The position numbers and the translations under genes were made by a program. From contig NC_079884.1 in NCBI RefSeq assembly GCF_029227915.1, positions 31,312,001 to 31,376,000 on the forward strand: 64,000 bases of DNA. The letters are read 5' to 3'. Positions 49,401 through 59,056 of the stretch are shown one piece after another. This stretch comes from Hydractinia symbiolongicarpus. Taxonomy: Eukaryota > Cnidaria > Hydrozoa > Anthoathecata > Hydractiniidae. How positions within the stretch are numbered: the stretch's first letter is position 1; every line of letters begins with the position of its first letter. The notes below the pieces were generated by a model, which saw nothing but the letters and a program-made list of their open reading frames with translations, had not been told where the DNA came from and searched no databases.

Positions 49401-51720
49401 TTGTAGTTTTCAAACTTGTTTTCATTTTTGTTGAGACGCTGAATAAAAGAAGTTTAATCGCCGGCAAACGAACACCTGCGGTTTCCCGTAAATCCCGGAC
49501 TCGGCCCGTATAGTCAAAAGTATACAAAGAAAGTACCCAGGGAGTAAACTCATTTCACAAACGATTTTTTAAATTATTATTTCACCACTAAAGCCCATGA
49601 GACTTGTAGTTTTTAAAAATGTTTTCATTTTTGATGAGACGCTGAATAAAAGAAGTTTAATCGCCGGCAAACGAAAACCCGCTATTTCCCGTAAATCCCG
49701 GACTCGGCCCGTATAGTCAAAAGTATACAAAGAAAGTACCCCGGGAGTAAACTCATTTCCCAAACGATCTTTTAAATTATTATTTCACCACTAAAGCCCA
49801 TGAGACTTGTAGTTTTTAAAAATGTTTTCATTTTTGATGAGACGCTGAATAAAAGAAGTTTAATCGCCGGCAAACGAAAACCCGCGATTTCCCGTAAATC
49901 CCGGACTTGGCCCGTATAGTCAAAAGTATACAAGGAAAGTTCCCAGTGAGTAAACTCATTTCCCGTACGAATTTTTAAATTATTTTTTCACCACTAAAAC
50001 GCATGAGACTTGTAGTTTTCAAAAATGTTTTCATTTTTGATGAGACGCTGAATAAAAGAAGTTTAATCGCCGGCTAACGAAAACCTGCGATTTCCAGTAA
50101 ATCCCGGACTCGGCCCGTATAGTCAAAAGTATACAAAGAAAGTACCCAGGGAGTAAACTCATTTCCAGAACGATTTTTTAAATTATTTTTTCACCACTAA
50201 AACGCATGAGACTTGTAGTTTTCAAAAATGTTTTCATTTTTGATGAGACGCTTAATGAAAAATGTTTAATCGCCGGCTAACGAAAACCTGCGATTTCCCG
50301 TAAACCCCGGACTCGGCCCGAATAGTCAAAAGTATACAAAGAAAGTACCCAGGGAGTAAACTCATTTCCCGAACGATTTTTTAAATTATTTTTTCACAAC
50401 TAAAACGCATGAGACTTGTAGTTTTCAAAAATGTTTTCATTTTTGATGAGACGCCTAATGAAAGAGGTTTAATCGCCGGCAAACGAAATCCCGCGATTTC
50501 CCGTAAATCCGGGGCTTGGCCCGTATAGTCGAATGTATACAAAGAAAGTACCCAGGGAGTAAACTCATTTCCCGAACGATTTTTTTAATTTTTTTTTCAC
50601 CACTAAAACGCATGAGACTTGTAGTTTTCAAAAATGTTTTCATTTTTGATGAGACGCTTAATGAAAGAGGTTTAATCGCCGGCAAACGAAAACCTGCGAT
50701 TTCCCGTAAATCCCGGGATTGGCCCGTGTAGTCGAATGTATACAAAGAAAGTACCCTGTGAGTAAACTCATTTCCAGAACGATTTTTTAAATTATTTTTT
50801 CACCACTTAAACGCATGAGACTTGTAGTTTTCAAACTTGTTTTCATTTTTGTTGAGACGCTGAATAAAAGAAGTTTAATCGCCGGCAAACGAACACCTGC
50901 GGTTTCCCGTAAATCCCGGACTCGGCCCGTATAGTCAAAAGTATACAAAGAAAGTACCCAGGGAGTAAACTCATTTCACAAACGATTTTTTAAATTATTA
51001 TTTCACCACTAAAGCCCATGAGACTTGTAGTTTTTAAAAATGTTTTCATTTTTGATGAGACGCTGAATAAAAGAAGTTTAATCGCCGGCAAACGAAAACC
51101 CGCTATTTCCCGTAAATCCCGGACTCGGCCCGTATAGTCAAAAGTATACAAAGAAAGTACCCCGGGAGTAAACTCATTTCCCAAACGATCTTTTAAATTA
51201 TTATTTCACCACTAAAGCCCATGAGACTTGTAGTTTTTAAAAATGTTTTCATTTTTGATGAGACGCTGAATAAAAGAAGTTTAATCGCCGGCAAACGAAA
51301 ACCCGCGATTTCCCGTAAATCCCGGACTTGGCCCGTATAGTCAAAAGTATACAAGGAAAGTTCCCAGTGAGTAAACTCATTTCCCGTACGAATTTTTAAA
51401 TTATTTTTTCACCACTAAAACGCATGAGACTTGTAGTTTTCAAAAATGTTTTCATTTTTGATGAGACGCTGAATAAAAGAAGTTTAATCGCCGGCTAACG
51501 AAAACCTGCGATTTCCAGTAAATCCCGGACTCGGCCCGTGTAGTCAAAAGTATACAAAGAAAGTACCCAGGGAGTAAACTCATTTCCAGAACGATTTTTT
51601 AAATTATTTTTTCACCACTAAAACGCATGAGACTTGTAGTTTTCAAAAATGTTTTCATTTTTGATGAGACGCTTAATGAAAAATGTTTAATCGCCGGCTA
51701 ACGAAAACCTGCGATTTCCC
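43493..51720 (+). repeat. Decamer (2030 bp) shortening to heptamer (1421 bp) higher-order repeats
   Basis: Gamma monomers start at 43696, 45117, 45726, 46944, 47553, 48974 and 50395, spaced 1421, 609, 1218, 609, 1421 and 1421 bp. The heptamer is gamma, delta, epsilon, F1 (AAAGCCCATGAG, CCGCTATTTCC, ACCCCGGGAG), F2 (AAGGAAAGTTCCCAGTGAG, CCCGTACGAATTT), F3 (GGCTAACG, TTTCCAG) and F4 (GCTTAATGAAAAATG, CCCGAATAG). Before 47.6 kb a beta-like monomer with GTTGCCATTTTCGATGAG (at 43531, 45561 and 47388) plus an extra gamma and delta make a decamer. From 48.97 kb only heptamers remain. Copies are nearly identical. Confidence 0.93.
46132..46334 (+). repeat. Epsilon/F1 fusion monomer
   Basis: The left half is epsilon (AAACTTGTTTTC, TTTTGTTGAG, CGAACACCTGCCG). 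The right half is F1 (ACCCCGGGAG, CATTTCCCAAACGATC). The switch lies somewhere in the shared sequence 46231-46289. One monomer is lost, giving the 1218-bp gamma spacing and the 1827-bp second decamer copy in place of 2030. Confidence 0.85.
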
Positions 51721-53586
51721 GTAAATCCCGGATTCGGCCCGTATAGTCAAAAGAATACAAAGAAAGTACCCAGGGAGTAAACTGATTTCCCAAACGATCT
51801 TTAAAATTATTATTTCACCACTAAAGCCCATGAGACTTGTAGTTTTAAAAAATGTTTTTATTTTTAATGAGACTCTGAATAAAAGAAGTTTAATCGCCGG
51901 CAAACGAAAACCCGCGATTTCCCGTAAATCCCGGACTCGGCCCGTATGGTCAAAAGTATACAAGGAAAGTACCCAGTGAGTAAACTCATTTCCCGAACGA
52001 ATTTTTAAATTATTTTTTCACCACTAAAACGCATGAGACTTGTAGTTTTCAAAAATGTTTTCATTTTTGATGAGACGCTGAATAAAAGAAGTTTAATCGC
52101 CGGCAAACGAAAACCTGCGATTTCCCTTAAATCGTGGACTCGGCCCGTATAGTCAAAAGTATAGAAAGAAAGTACCCAGGGAGTAAACTCATTTCCCGAA
52201 CGATTTTTTTAATTTTTTTTCACCACTAAAACGCATGAGACTTGTAGTTTTCAAAAATGTTTTCATTTTTGATGAGACGCTTAATGAAAGAGGTTTAATC
52301 GCCGGCAAACGAAAACCCGCGATTTCCCGTAAATCCCGGGATTGGCCCGTGTAGTCGAATGTATACAAAGAAAGTACCCTGTGAGTAAACTCATTTCCAG
52401 AACGATTTTTTAAATTATTTTTTCACCACTAAAACGCATGAGACTTGTAGTTTTTAAACTTGTTTTCCTTTTTGTTGAGACGCTGAATAAAAGAAGTTTA
52501 ATCGCCGGCAAACGAACACCTGCGGTTTCCCGTAAATCCCGGACTCGGCCCGTATAGTCAAAAGTATACAAAGAAAGTACCCAGGGAGTAAACTCATTTC
52601 ACAAACGATTTTTCAAATTATTATTTCACCACTAAAGCCCATGAGACTTGTAGTTTTTAAAAATGTTTTCATTTTTGATGAGACGCTGAATAAAATAAGT
52701 TTAATCGCCGGCAAACGAAAACCCGCGATTTCCCGTAAATCCCGGACTCGGCCCGTATAGTCAAAAGTATACAAAGAAAGTACCCAGGGAGTAAACTCAT
52801 TTCCCGTACGAATTTTTAAATTATTTTTTCACCACTAAAACGCATGAGACTTGTAGTTTTCAAAAATGTTTTCATTTTTGATGAGACGCTGAATAAAAGA
52901 AGTTTAATCGCCGGCTAACGAAAACCTGCGATTTCCAGTAAATCCCGGACTCGGCCCGTATAGTCAAAAGTATACAAAGAAAGTACCCAGGGAGTAAACT
53001 CATTTCCAGAACGATTTTTTAAATTATTTTTTCACCACTAAAACGCATGAGACTTGTAGTTTTCAAAAATGTTTTCATTTTTGATGAGACGCTTAATAAA
53101 AAATGTTTAATCGCCGGCTAACGAAAACCTGCGATTTCCCGTAAATCCCGGATTCGGCCCGTATAGTCAAAAAGAATACAAAGAAAGTACCCAGGGAGTA
53201 AACTCATTTCCCAAACGATCTTTTAAATTATTATTTCACCACTAAAGCCCATGAGACTTGTAGTTTTAAAAAATGTTTTTATTTTTAATGAGACTCTGAA
53301 TAAAAGAAGTTTAATCGCCGGCAAACGAAAACCCGCGATTTCCCGTAAATCCCGGACTCGGCCCGTATGGTCAAAAGTATACAAGGAAAGTACCCAGTGA
53401 GTAAACTCATTTCCCGAACGAATTTTTAAATTATTTTTTCACCACTAAAACGCATGAGACTTGTAGTTTTCAAAAATGTTTTCATTTTTGATGAGACGCT
53501 GAATAAAAGAAGTTTAATCGCCGGCAAACGAAAACCTGCGATTTCCCTTAAATCGTGGACTCGGCCCGTATAGTCAAAAGTATAGA
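51380..53586 (+). repeat. Continuation of the heptamer with diverged members, offset 1421 bp
   Basis: 51380-52165 recurs at 52801-53586. Marks are CCCGTACGAATTT, GGCTAACG with TTTCCAG, GCTTAATGAAAAATG or TAAAAAATG with CCCGGATTCGG, TTTTTAATGAGACTCTG, and AAATCGTGGACTCGG at 52131 and 53552. Between them a delta and an epsilon (TTTTCCTTTTTGTTGAG) follow, and gamma is reduced to its right-hand AATTTTTTTTC part near 52210. The monomers after F4 are of D-block type, so the heptamer and D block merge here. A 1-bp insertion is seen near 53170 (CAAAAAGAATAC). Confidence 0.87.
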
Positions 53587-54850
53587 AAGGAAGTACCCAG
53601 GGTGTAAACTCATTTCCCGAACGATTTTTTAAATTGTTTTTTTACCACTAAAACGCATGAGACTTGTAGTTTTTAAAAATGTTTTCATTTTTGATGAGAC
53701 GCTGAATAAAAGAAGTTTAATCGCCGGCTAACGAAAACCCGCGATTTCCAGTAAATCCCGGACTCGGCCCGTATAGTCAAAAGTATACAAAGAAAGTACC
53801 CAGGGAGTAAACTCATTTCCCAAACGATTTTTTAAATTATTATTTCACCACTAAAGCCCATGAGACTTGTAGTTTTTAAAAATGTTTTCATTTTTGATGA
53901 GACGCTGAATAAAAGAAGTTTAATCGCTGGCAAACGAAAACCCGCGATTTCCCGTAAATCCCGGACTCGGCCCGTATAGCCAAAAGTATACAAGGAAAGT
54001 ACCCAGTGAGTAAACTCATTTCCCGAAAGAATTTTTAAATTGTTTTTTCACCACTAAAACGCACGAGACTTGTAGTTTTCAGAAATGTTTTCATTTTTGA
54101 TGAGACGCTTAATGAAAGTGGTTTAATTGCCGGCAAACGAAAACCCGCGATTTCCCGTAAATCCCGGGCTTGGCCCGTATAGTCGAATGTATACAAAGAA
54201 AGTACTCTTTGAGTAAACTCATTTCCAGAACGATTTTTTAAATTATTTTTTCACCACTAAAACGCATGAGACTTGTAGTTTTCAAAAATGTTTTCATTTT
54301 TAATGAGACGCTTAATGAAAAATGTTTAATCGCCGGCTAACGAAAACCTGCGATTTCCCGTAAATCCCGGATTCGGCCCGTATAGTCAAAAGAATACAAA
54401 GAAAGTACCCAGGGAGTAAACTCATTTCCCAAACGATCTTTTAAATTATTATTTCACAACTAAAGCCCATGAGACTTGTAGTTTTAAAAAATGTTTTTAT
54501 TTTTGATGAGACTCTGAATAAAAGAAGTTTAATCGCCGGCAAACGAAAACCCGCGATTTCCCGTAAATCCCGGACTCGGCCCGTATGGTCAAAAGTATAC
54601 AAGGAAAGTACCCAGTGAGTAAACTCATTTCCCGAACGAATTTTTAAATTATTTTTTCACCACTAAAACGCATGAGACTTGCAGTTTTCAAAAATGTTTT
54701 CATTTTTGATGAGACGCTGAATAAAAGAAGTTTAATCGTCGGCAAACGAAAACCTGCGATTTCCCTTAAATCCCGGACTCGGCCCGTATAGTCAAAAGTA
54801 TAGAAAGAAAGTACCCAGGGTGTAAACTCATTTCCCGAACGATTTTTTAA
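53587..54850 (+). repeat. D-like and 12-mer-like monomers
   Basis: About six monomers: GGCTAACG with TTTCCAG; CGCTGGC with TATAGCC, CAAGGAAAG and CCCGAAAGAATTT; GCACGAGAC with CAGAAATG and TTTAATTGCC; then GAAAAATG, GAGACTCTG and CGTCGGC types. TATAGCC at 53979 recurs at 56211 (2232 bp) and 57835 (a further 1624 bp). The same series also occurs in the 12-mer near 32.8 and 35.3 kb. Confidence 0.82.
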
Positions 54851-55469
54851 ATTGTTTTTTCACCACTAAAACGCATGAGACTTGTAGTTTTCAGAAATGT
54901 TTTCATTATTGATGAGACGCTTAATGAAAGTGGTTTAATTGCCGGCAAACGAAAACCCGCGATTTCCCGTAAATCCCGGGCTTGGCCCGTATAGTCGAAT
55001 GTATACAAAGAAAGTACTCTTTGAGTAAACTCACTTCCAAAACGATTTTTTAAATTATCTTTTCACCACTAAAACGCTTGAGACTTGTAGTTTTCAAAAA
55101 TGTTTTCATTTTTGATGAGACGCTGAATAAAAGAAGTTTAATCGCCGGCAAATCAAAACCCGCCATTTCTCGTAAACCCCGGACTCGGCCCGCATAGTCA
55201 AAAGATTACAAAGAAAGTACCCAGGAAGTAAACTCATTTCCCGAACGATTTTTTAAATTATTTTTTCACCACTAAAACTCATGAGACTTGTAGTTTTCAA
55301 AAATGTTTTCATTTTTGATGAGACGCTGAATAAAAGAAGTTTAATCGCCGGCAAACGAAAACCTGCGATTTCCCGTAAATCCCGGACTCGGCCCGTGTAG
55401 TCGAATGTATACAAAAAAAGTACCCTGTGAGTAAACTCACTTCCAAAACGATTTATTAAATTATCTTTT

Positions 55470-55672
55470 CACCACTAAAACGCTTGAGACTTGTAGTTTT
55501 CAAAAATGTTTTCATTTTTGATGAGACGCTGAATAAAAGAAGTTTAATCGCCGGCAAACGAAAACCCGCCGTTTCCCGTAAACCCCGGACTCGGCCCGCA
55601 TTGTCAAAAGTATACAAAGAAAGTACCCAGGGAGTAAACTCATTTCCCGAACGATTTTTTAAATTATTTTTT
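55470..55672 (+). repeat. Exemplar satellite monomer, exactly 203 bp, with sub-domains
   Basis: Phased from CACCACTAAAACG to the next CACC. In order: CACCACTAAAACGC box; GAGACTTGTAGTTTT; the inverted repeat TCAAAAATG / CATTTTTGA; GATGAGACGCTGAATAAAAG; GTTTAATCGCCGGC; a CpG-rich core (CGAAAACCCGC, TTTCCCG, CCCGGACTCGGCCCG); GTATAC inside CAAAAGTATACAAAG; GTACCCAGGGAG; TAAACTCATTTCCCGAACGA; and an A/T block of T6, AAATTA, T6. A consensus-like monomer has 41 C and 35 G in 203 bp (37% GC) and 12 CpG, against about 7 expected (hand count). The length is compatible with one nucleosome plus linker; that is an inference. Because 203 is not a multiple of three, reading frames rotate from one monomer to the next. 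Confidence 0.95.
55500..55521. repeat. 9-bp perfect inverted repeat with 4-base loop, present in most monomers
   Basis: TCAAAAATG is followed by TTTT and then its exact reverse complement CATTTTTGA. The same dyad recurs once per monomer over most of the array. Where the loop is TGTT instead of TTTT (for example near 7-23, 1226-1242 and 40280) the AAAAATG / CATTTTT stem is kept. Subfamilies with TTTTTAAAAATG lose only the outermost pair, and those with CAGAAATG have one mismatch. The epsilon subfamily (CAAACTTG with TTTTTGTTG, for example near 12775) breaks the dyad on both arms. It could form a cruciform, or a hairpin in a satellite transcript, or be a protein-binding dyad. The symmetry is seen; its function is not established. 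Confidence 0.85.
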
Positions 55673-55808
55673 CACCACTAAAACGCATGAGACTTGTAGT
55701 TTTCAAAAATGTTTTCATTTTTGATGAGACGCTGAATAAAAGAAGTTTATTCGCCGGCAAACGAAAACCTGCGAGTTCCCGTAAATCCCGGACTCGGCCC
55801 GTATAGTC

Positions 55809-57093
55809 GAATGTATACGAAGAAAGTACCCAGGGAGTAAACTCATTTCCCGAACGATTTTTTAATTTTTTTTTTCACCACTAAAACGCATCAGACTTGT
55901 AGTTTTCAAAAATGTTTTCATTTGTGATGAGACGGTTAATGAAAGAAGTTTAATCGCCGGCAAACGAAAACCCGCGATTTCCCGTAAATCCCGGGTTTGG
56001 CCCGTATAGTCGAATGTATACAAAGAAAGTACCCTGTGAGTAAACTCATTTCCCAAACGATTTTTTAAATTATTATTTCACCACTAAAGCCCATGAGACT
56101 TGTAGTTTTTAAAAATGTTTTCATTTTTGATGAGACGCTGAATAAAAGAAGTTTAATCGCTGGCAAACGAAAACCCGCGATTTCCCGTAAATCCCGGACT
56201 CGGCCCGTATAGCCAAAAGTATACAAGGAAAGTACCCAGTGAGTAAACTCATTTCCCGAAAGAATTTTTAAATTGTTTTTTCACCACTAAAACGCACGAG
56301 ACTTGTAGTTTTCAGAAATGTTTTCATTTTTGATGAGACGCTTAATGAAAGTGGTTTAATTGCCGGCAAACGAAAACCCGCGATTTCCCGTAAATCCCGG
56401 GCTTGGCCCGTATAGTCAAAAGAATACAAAGAAAGTACCCAGGGAGTAAACTCATTTCCCAAACGATCTTTTAAATTGTTTTTTCACTACTAAAACGCAT
56501 GAGACTTGTAGTTTTCAAAAATGTTTTCATTTTTGATGAGACGCTGAATAAAAGAAGTTTAATCGCCGGCTAACGAAAACCCGCGATTTCCAGTAAATCC
56601 CGGACTCGGCCCGTATAGTCAAAAGTATACAAAGAAAGTACCCAGGGAGTAAACTCATTTCCCGAACAATTTTTTAAATTGTTTTTTCACCACTAAAACG
56701 CATGAGACTTGTAGTTTTCAAAAATGTTTTCATTTTTGATGAGACGCTGAATAAAAGAAGTTTAATTGCCGGCTAACGAAAACCCGCGATTTCCAGTAAA
56801 TCCCGGACTCGGCCCGTATAGTCAAAAGTATACAAAGAAAGTACCCAGTGAGTAAACTCATTTCCCGAACGAATTTTTAAATTATTTTTTCACCACTAAA
56901 ACGCATGAGACTTGTAGTTTTCAAAAATGTTTTCATTTTTGATGAGACGCTGAATAAAAGAAGTTTAATCGTCGGCAAACGAAAACCTGCGATTTCCCTT
57001 AAATCCCGGACTCGGCCCGTATAGTCAAAAGTATAGAAAGAAAGTACCCAGAGTGTAAACTCATTTCCCGAACGATTTTTTAAGTTGTTTTTT
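55809..57093 (+). repeat. Mixed monomers, including first copy of an 8-mer offset
   Basis: About 6.3 monomers. The first has TTTGTGATGAGACGG and CATCAGAC. The segment about 56040-56417 recurs at 57664-58041 (1624 bp). Several GGCTAACG / TTTCCAG monomers with TTGTTTTTTCAC follow. No gene or unique sequence was found. Confidence 0.82.
56398..56410. repeat. GC-rich 5-bp inverted repeat CGGGC-TTG-GCCCG in GGGCTTGG-type monomers
   Basis: CGGGC, a TTG spacer and GCCCG form a perfect short dyad. It exists only in monomers whose core reads CCCGGGCTTGGCCCG. In CCCGGACTCGGCCCG monomers the dyad is imperfect, and in CCCGGTCTTGG and CCCGGGATTGG monomers one arm is altered. It therefore marks a subfamily rather than a universal element. 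No function is claimed. Confidence 0.7.
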
Positions 57094-57499
57094 CACTACT
57101 AAAACGCATGAGACTTGTAGTTTTCAAAAATGTTTTCATTTTTGATGAGAGGCTGAATAAAAGAAGTTTAATCGCCGGCTAACGAAAACCCGCGATTTCC
57201 AGTAAATCCCGGACTCGGCCCGTATAGTCAAAAGTATAGAAAGAAAGTACCCAGGGTGTAAACTCATTTCCCGAACGATTTTTTAAATTGTTTTTTCACT
57301 ACTAAAACGCATGAGACTTGTAGTTTTCAAAAATGTTTTCATTTTTGATGAGACGCTGAATAAAAGAAGTTTAATCGCCGGCTAACGAAAACCCGCGATT
57401 TCCAGTAAATCCCGGACTCGGCCCGTATAGTCAAAAGTATAGAAAGAAAGTACCCAGGGTGTAAACTCATTTCCCGAACGATTTTTTAAATTGTTTTTT
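57094..57499 (+). repeat. Two adjacent near-identical monomers (single-monomer duplication)
   Basis: Monomers 57094-57296 and 57297-57499, each 203 bp, share CACTACTAAAACG, GGCTAACG, TTTCCAG, TATAGAAAG and AGGGTGTAAAC. By eye I find one difference, GAGGCTG in the first (57151) against GACGCTG in the second. Elsewhere neighbouring monomers usually differ at many sites, so this is a very recent monomer-level duplication. Confidence 0.85.
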
Positions 57500-57894
57500 C
57501 ACCACTAAAACGCATGAGACTTGTAGTTTTCAAAAATGTTTTCATTTTTGATGAGACGCTGAATAAAAGAAGTTTAATTGCCGGCTAACGAAAACCCGCG
57601 ATTTCCAGTAAATCCCGGACTCGGCCCGTATAGTCAAAAGTATACAAAGAAAGTACCCAGGGAGTAAACTCATTTCCCAAACGATTTTTTAAATTATTAT
57701 TTCACCATTAAAGCCCATGAGACTTGCAGTTTTTAAAAATGTTTTCATTTTTGATGAGACGCTGAATAAAAGAAGTTTAATCGCTGGCAAACGAAAACCC
57801 GCGATTTCCCGTAAATCCCGGACTCGGTCCGTATAGCCAAAAGTATACAAGGAAAGTACCCAGTGAGTAAACTCATTTCCCGAAAGAATTTTTA

Positions 57895-59056
57895 AATTGT
57901 TTTTTCACCACTAAAACGCACGAGACTTGTAGTTTTCAGAAATGCTTTCATTATTGATGAGACGCTTAATGAAAGTGGTTTAATTGCCGGCAAACGAAAA
58001 CCCGCGATTTCCCGTAAATCCCGGGCTTGGCCCGTATAGTCGAATGTATACAAAGAAAGTACTCTTTGAGTAAACTCACTTCCAAAACGATTTTTTAAAT
58101 TATCTTTTCACCACTAAAACGCTTGAGACTTGTAGTTTTCAAAAATGTTTTCATTTTTGATGAGACGCTGAATAAAAGAAGTTTAATCGCCGGCAAATCA
58201 AAACCCGCCATTTCCCGTAAACCCCGGACTCGGCCCGCATAGTCAAAAGATTACAAAGAAAGTACCCAGGAAGTAAACTCATTTCCCGAACGATTTTTTA
58301 AATTATTTTTTCACCACTAAAACTCATGAGACTTGTAGTTTTCAAAAATGTTTTCATTTTTGATGAGACGCTGAATAAAAGAAGTTTAATCGCCGGCAAA
58401 CGAAAACCTGCGATTTCCCGTAAATCCCGGACTCGGCCCGTATAGTCAAAAGTATACAAAGAAAGTACCCAGGGTGTAAACTCATTTCATGAATGATTTT
58501 TTAAATTATTATTTCACCGCTAAAACCCATGAGACTTGTAGTTTTCAAAAATGTTTTCATTTTTGATGAGACGCTGAATAAAAAAAGTTTAATCGCCGGC
58601 AAACGAAAACCCGCGATTACCCGTAAATCCCGGACTCGGCCCGTGTAGTCGAATGTATACAAAAAAAGTACCCTGTGAGTAAACTCACTTCCAAAACGAT
58701 TTTTTAAATTATCTTTTCACCACTAAAACGCTTGAGACTTGTAGTTTTCAAAAATGTTTTCATTTTTGATGAGACGCTGAATAAAAGAAGTTTAATCGCC
58801 GGCAAACGAAAACCCGCCATTTCCCGTAAACCCCGGACTGGGCCCGCATTGTCAAAAGTATACAAAGAAAGTACCCAGGGAGTAAACTCATTTCCCGAAC
58901 GATTTTTTAAATTATTTTTTCACCACTAAAACGCATGAGACTTGTAGTTTTCAAAAATGTTTTCATTTTTGATGAGACGCTGAATAAAAGAAGTTTAATC
59001 GCCGGCAAACGAAAACCTGCGAGTTCCCGTAAATCCCGGACTCGGCCCGTATAGTC
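57895..59056 (+). repeat. Second copy of the 54850-55808 segment, one monomer longer
   Basis: Partner of 54850-55808 with an extra monomer at about 58448-58650 carrying CATTTCATGAATG, CACCGCTAAAACCC and GCGATTACCCG. That extra monomer has its own relative at about 60723 (2233 bp on). Differences between the copies include CATTTCTCG against CATTTCCCG and CGCCGTTT against CGCCATTT. Confidence 0.85.

Larger units (their letters stand above)
54850..55808 (+). repeat. Segment repeated at 57895-59056 (offset 3045, then 3248 bp)
   Basis: CGGCAAATCA at 55146 and 58191 are 3045 bp apart (15 monomers), as are TTCATTATTGATGAG and AAAGATTACAAAG. From about 55400 the offset becomes 3248 (16 monomers), because one monomer with CATTTCATGAATG and CACCGCTAAAACCC (about 58448-58650) is additional in the second copy. 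Other marks are CTCACTTCC, GCTTGAGAC, CCCGCATTGTC and GCGAGTTCCCG. Confidence 0.86.

Noticed and set aside
55540-55600. CENP-B box (NTTCGNNNNANNCGGGN) in the monomer core or its complement.
   Set aside because: The complement has TTCGTTTGCCGGCGA and the + strand has TTTCCCGTAAATCCCGG. The first lacks the A and CGGG positions. The second lacks TTCG, and its CGGG (when present) is 2 bp too far. There is no match to the functional core.
56398-56410. CGGGC-TTG-GCCCG as a rho-independent terminator stem.
   Set aside because: The stem is 5 bp and is not followed by a T run (GTATAG follows). The sequence is eukaryotic satellite and has no gene upstream.
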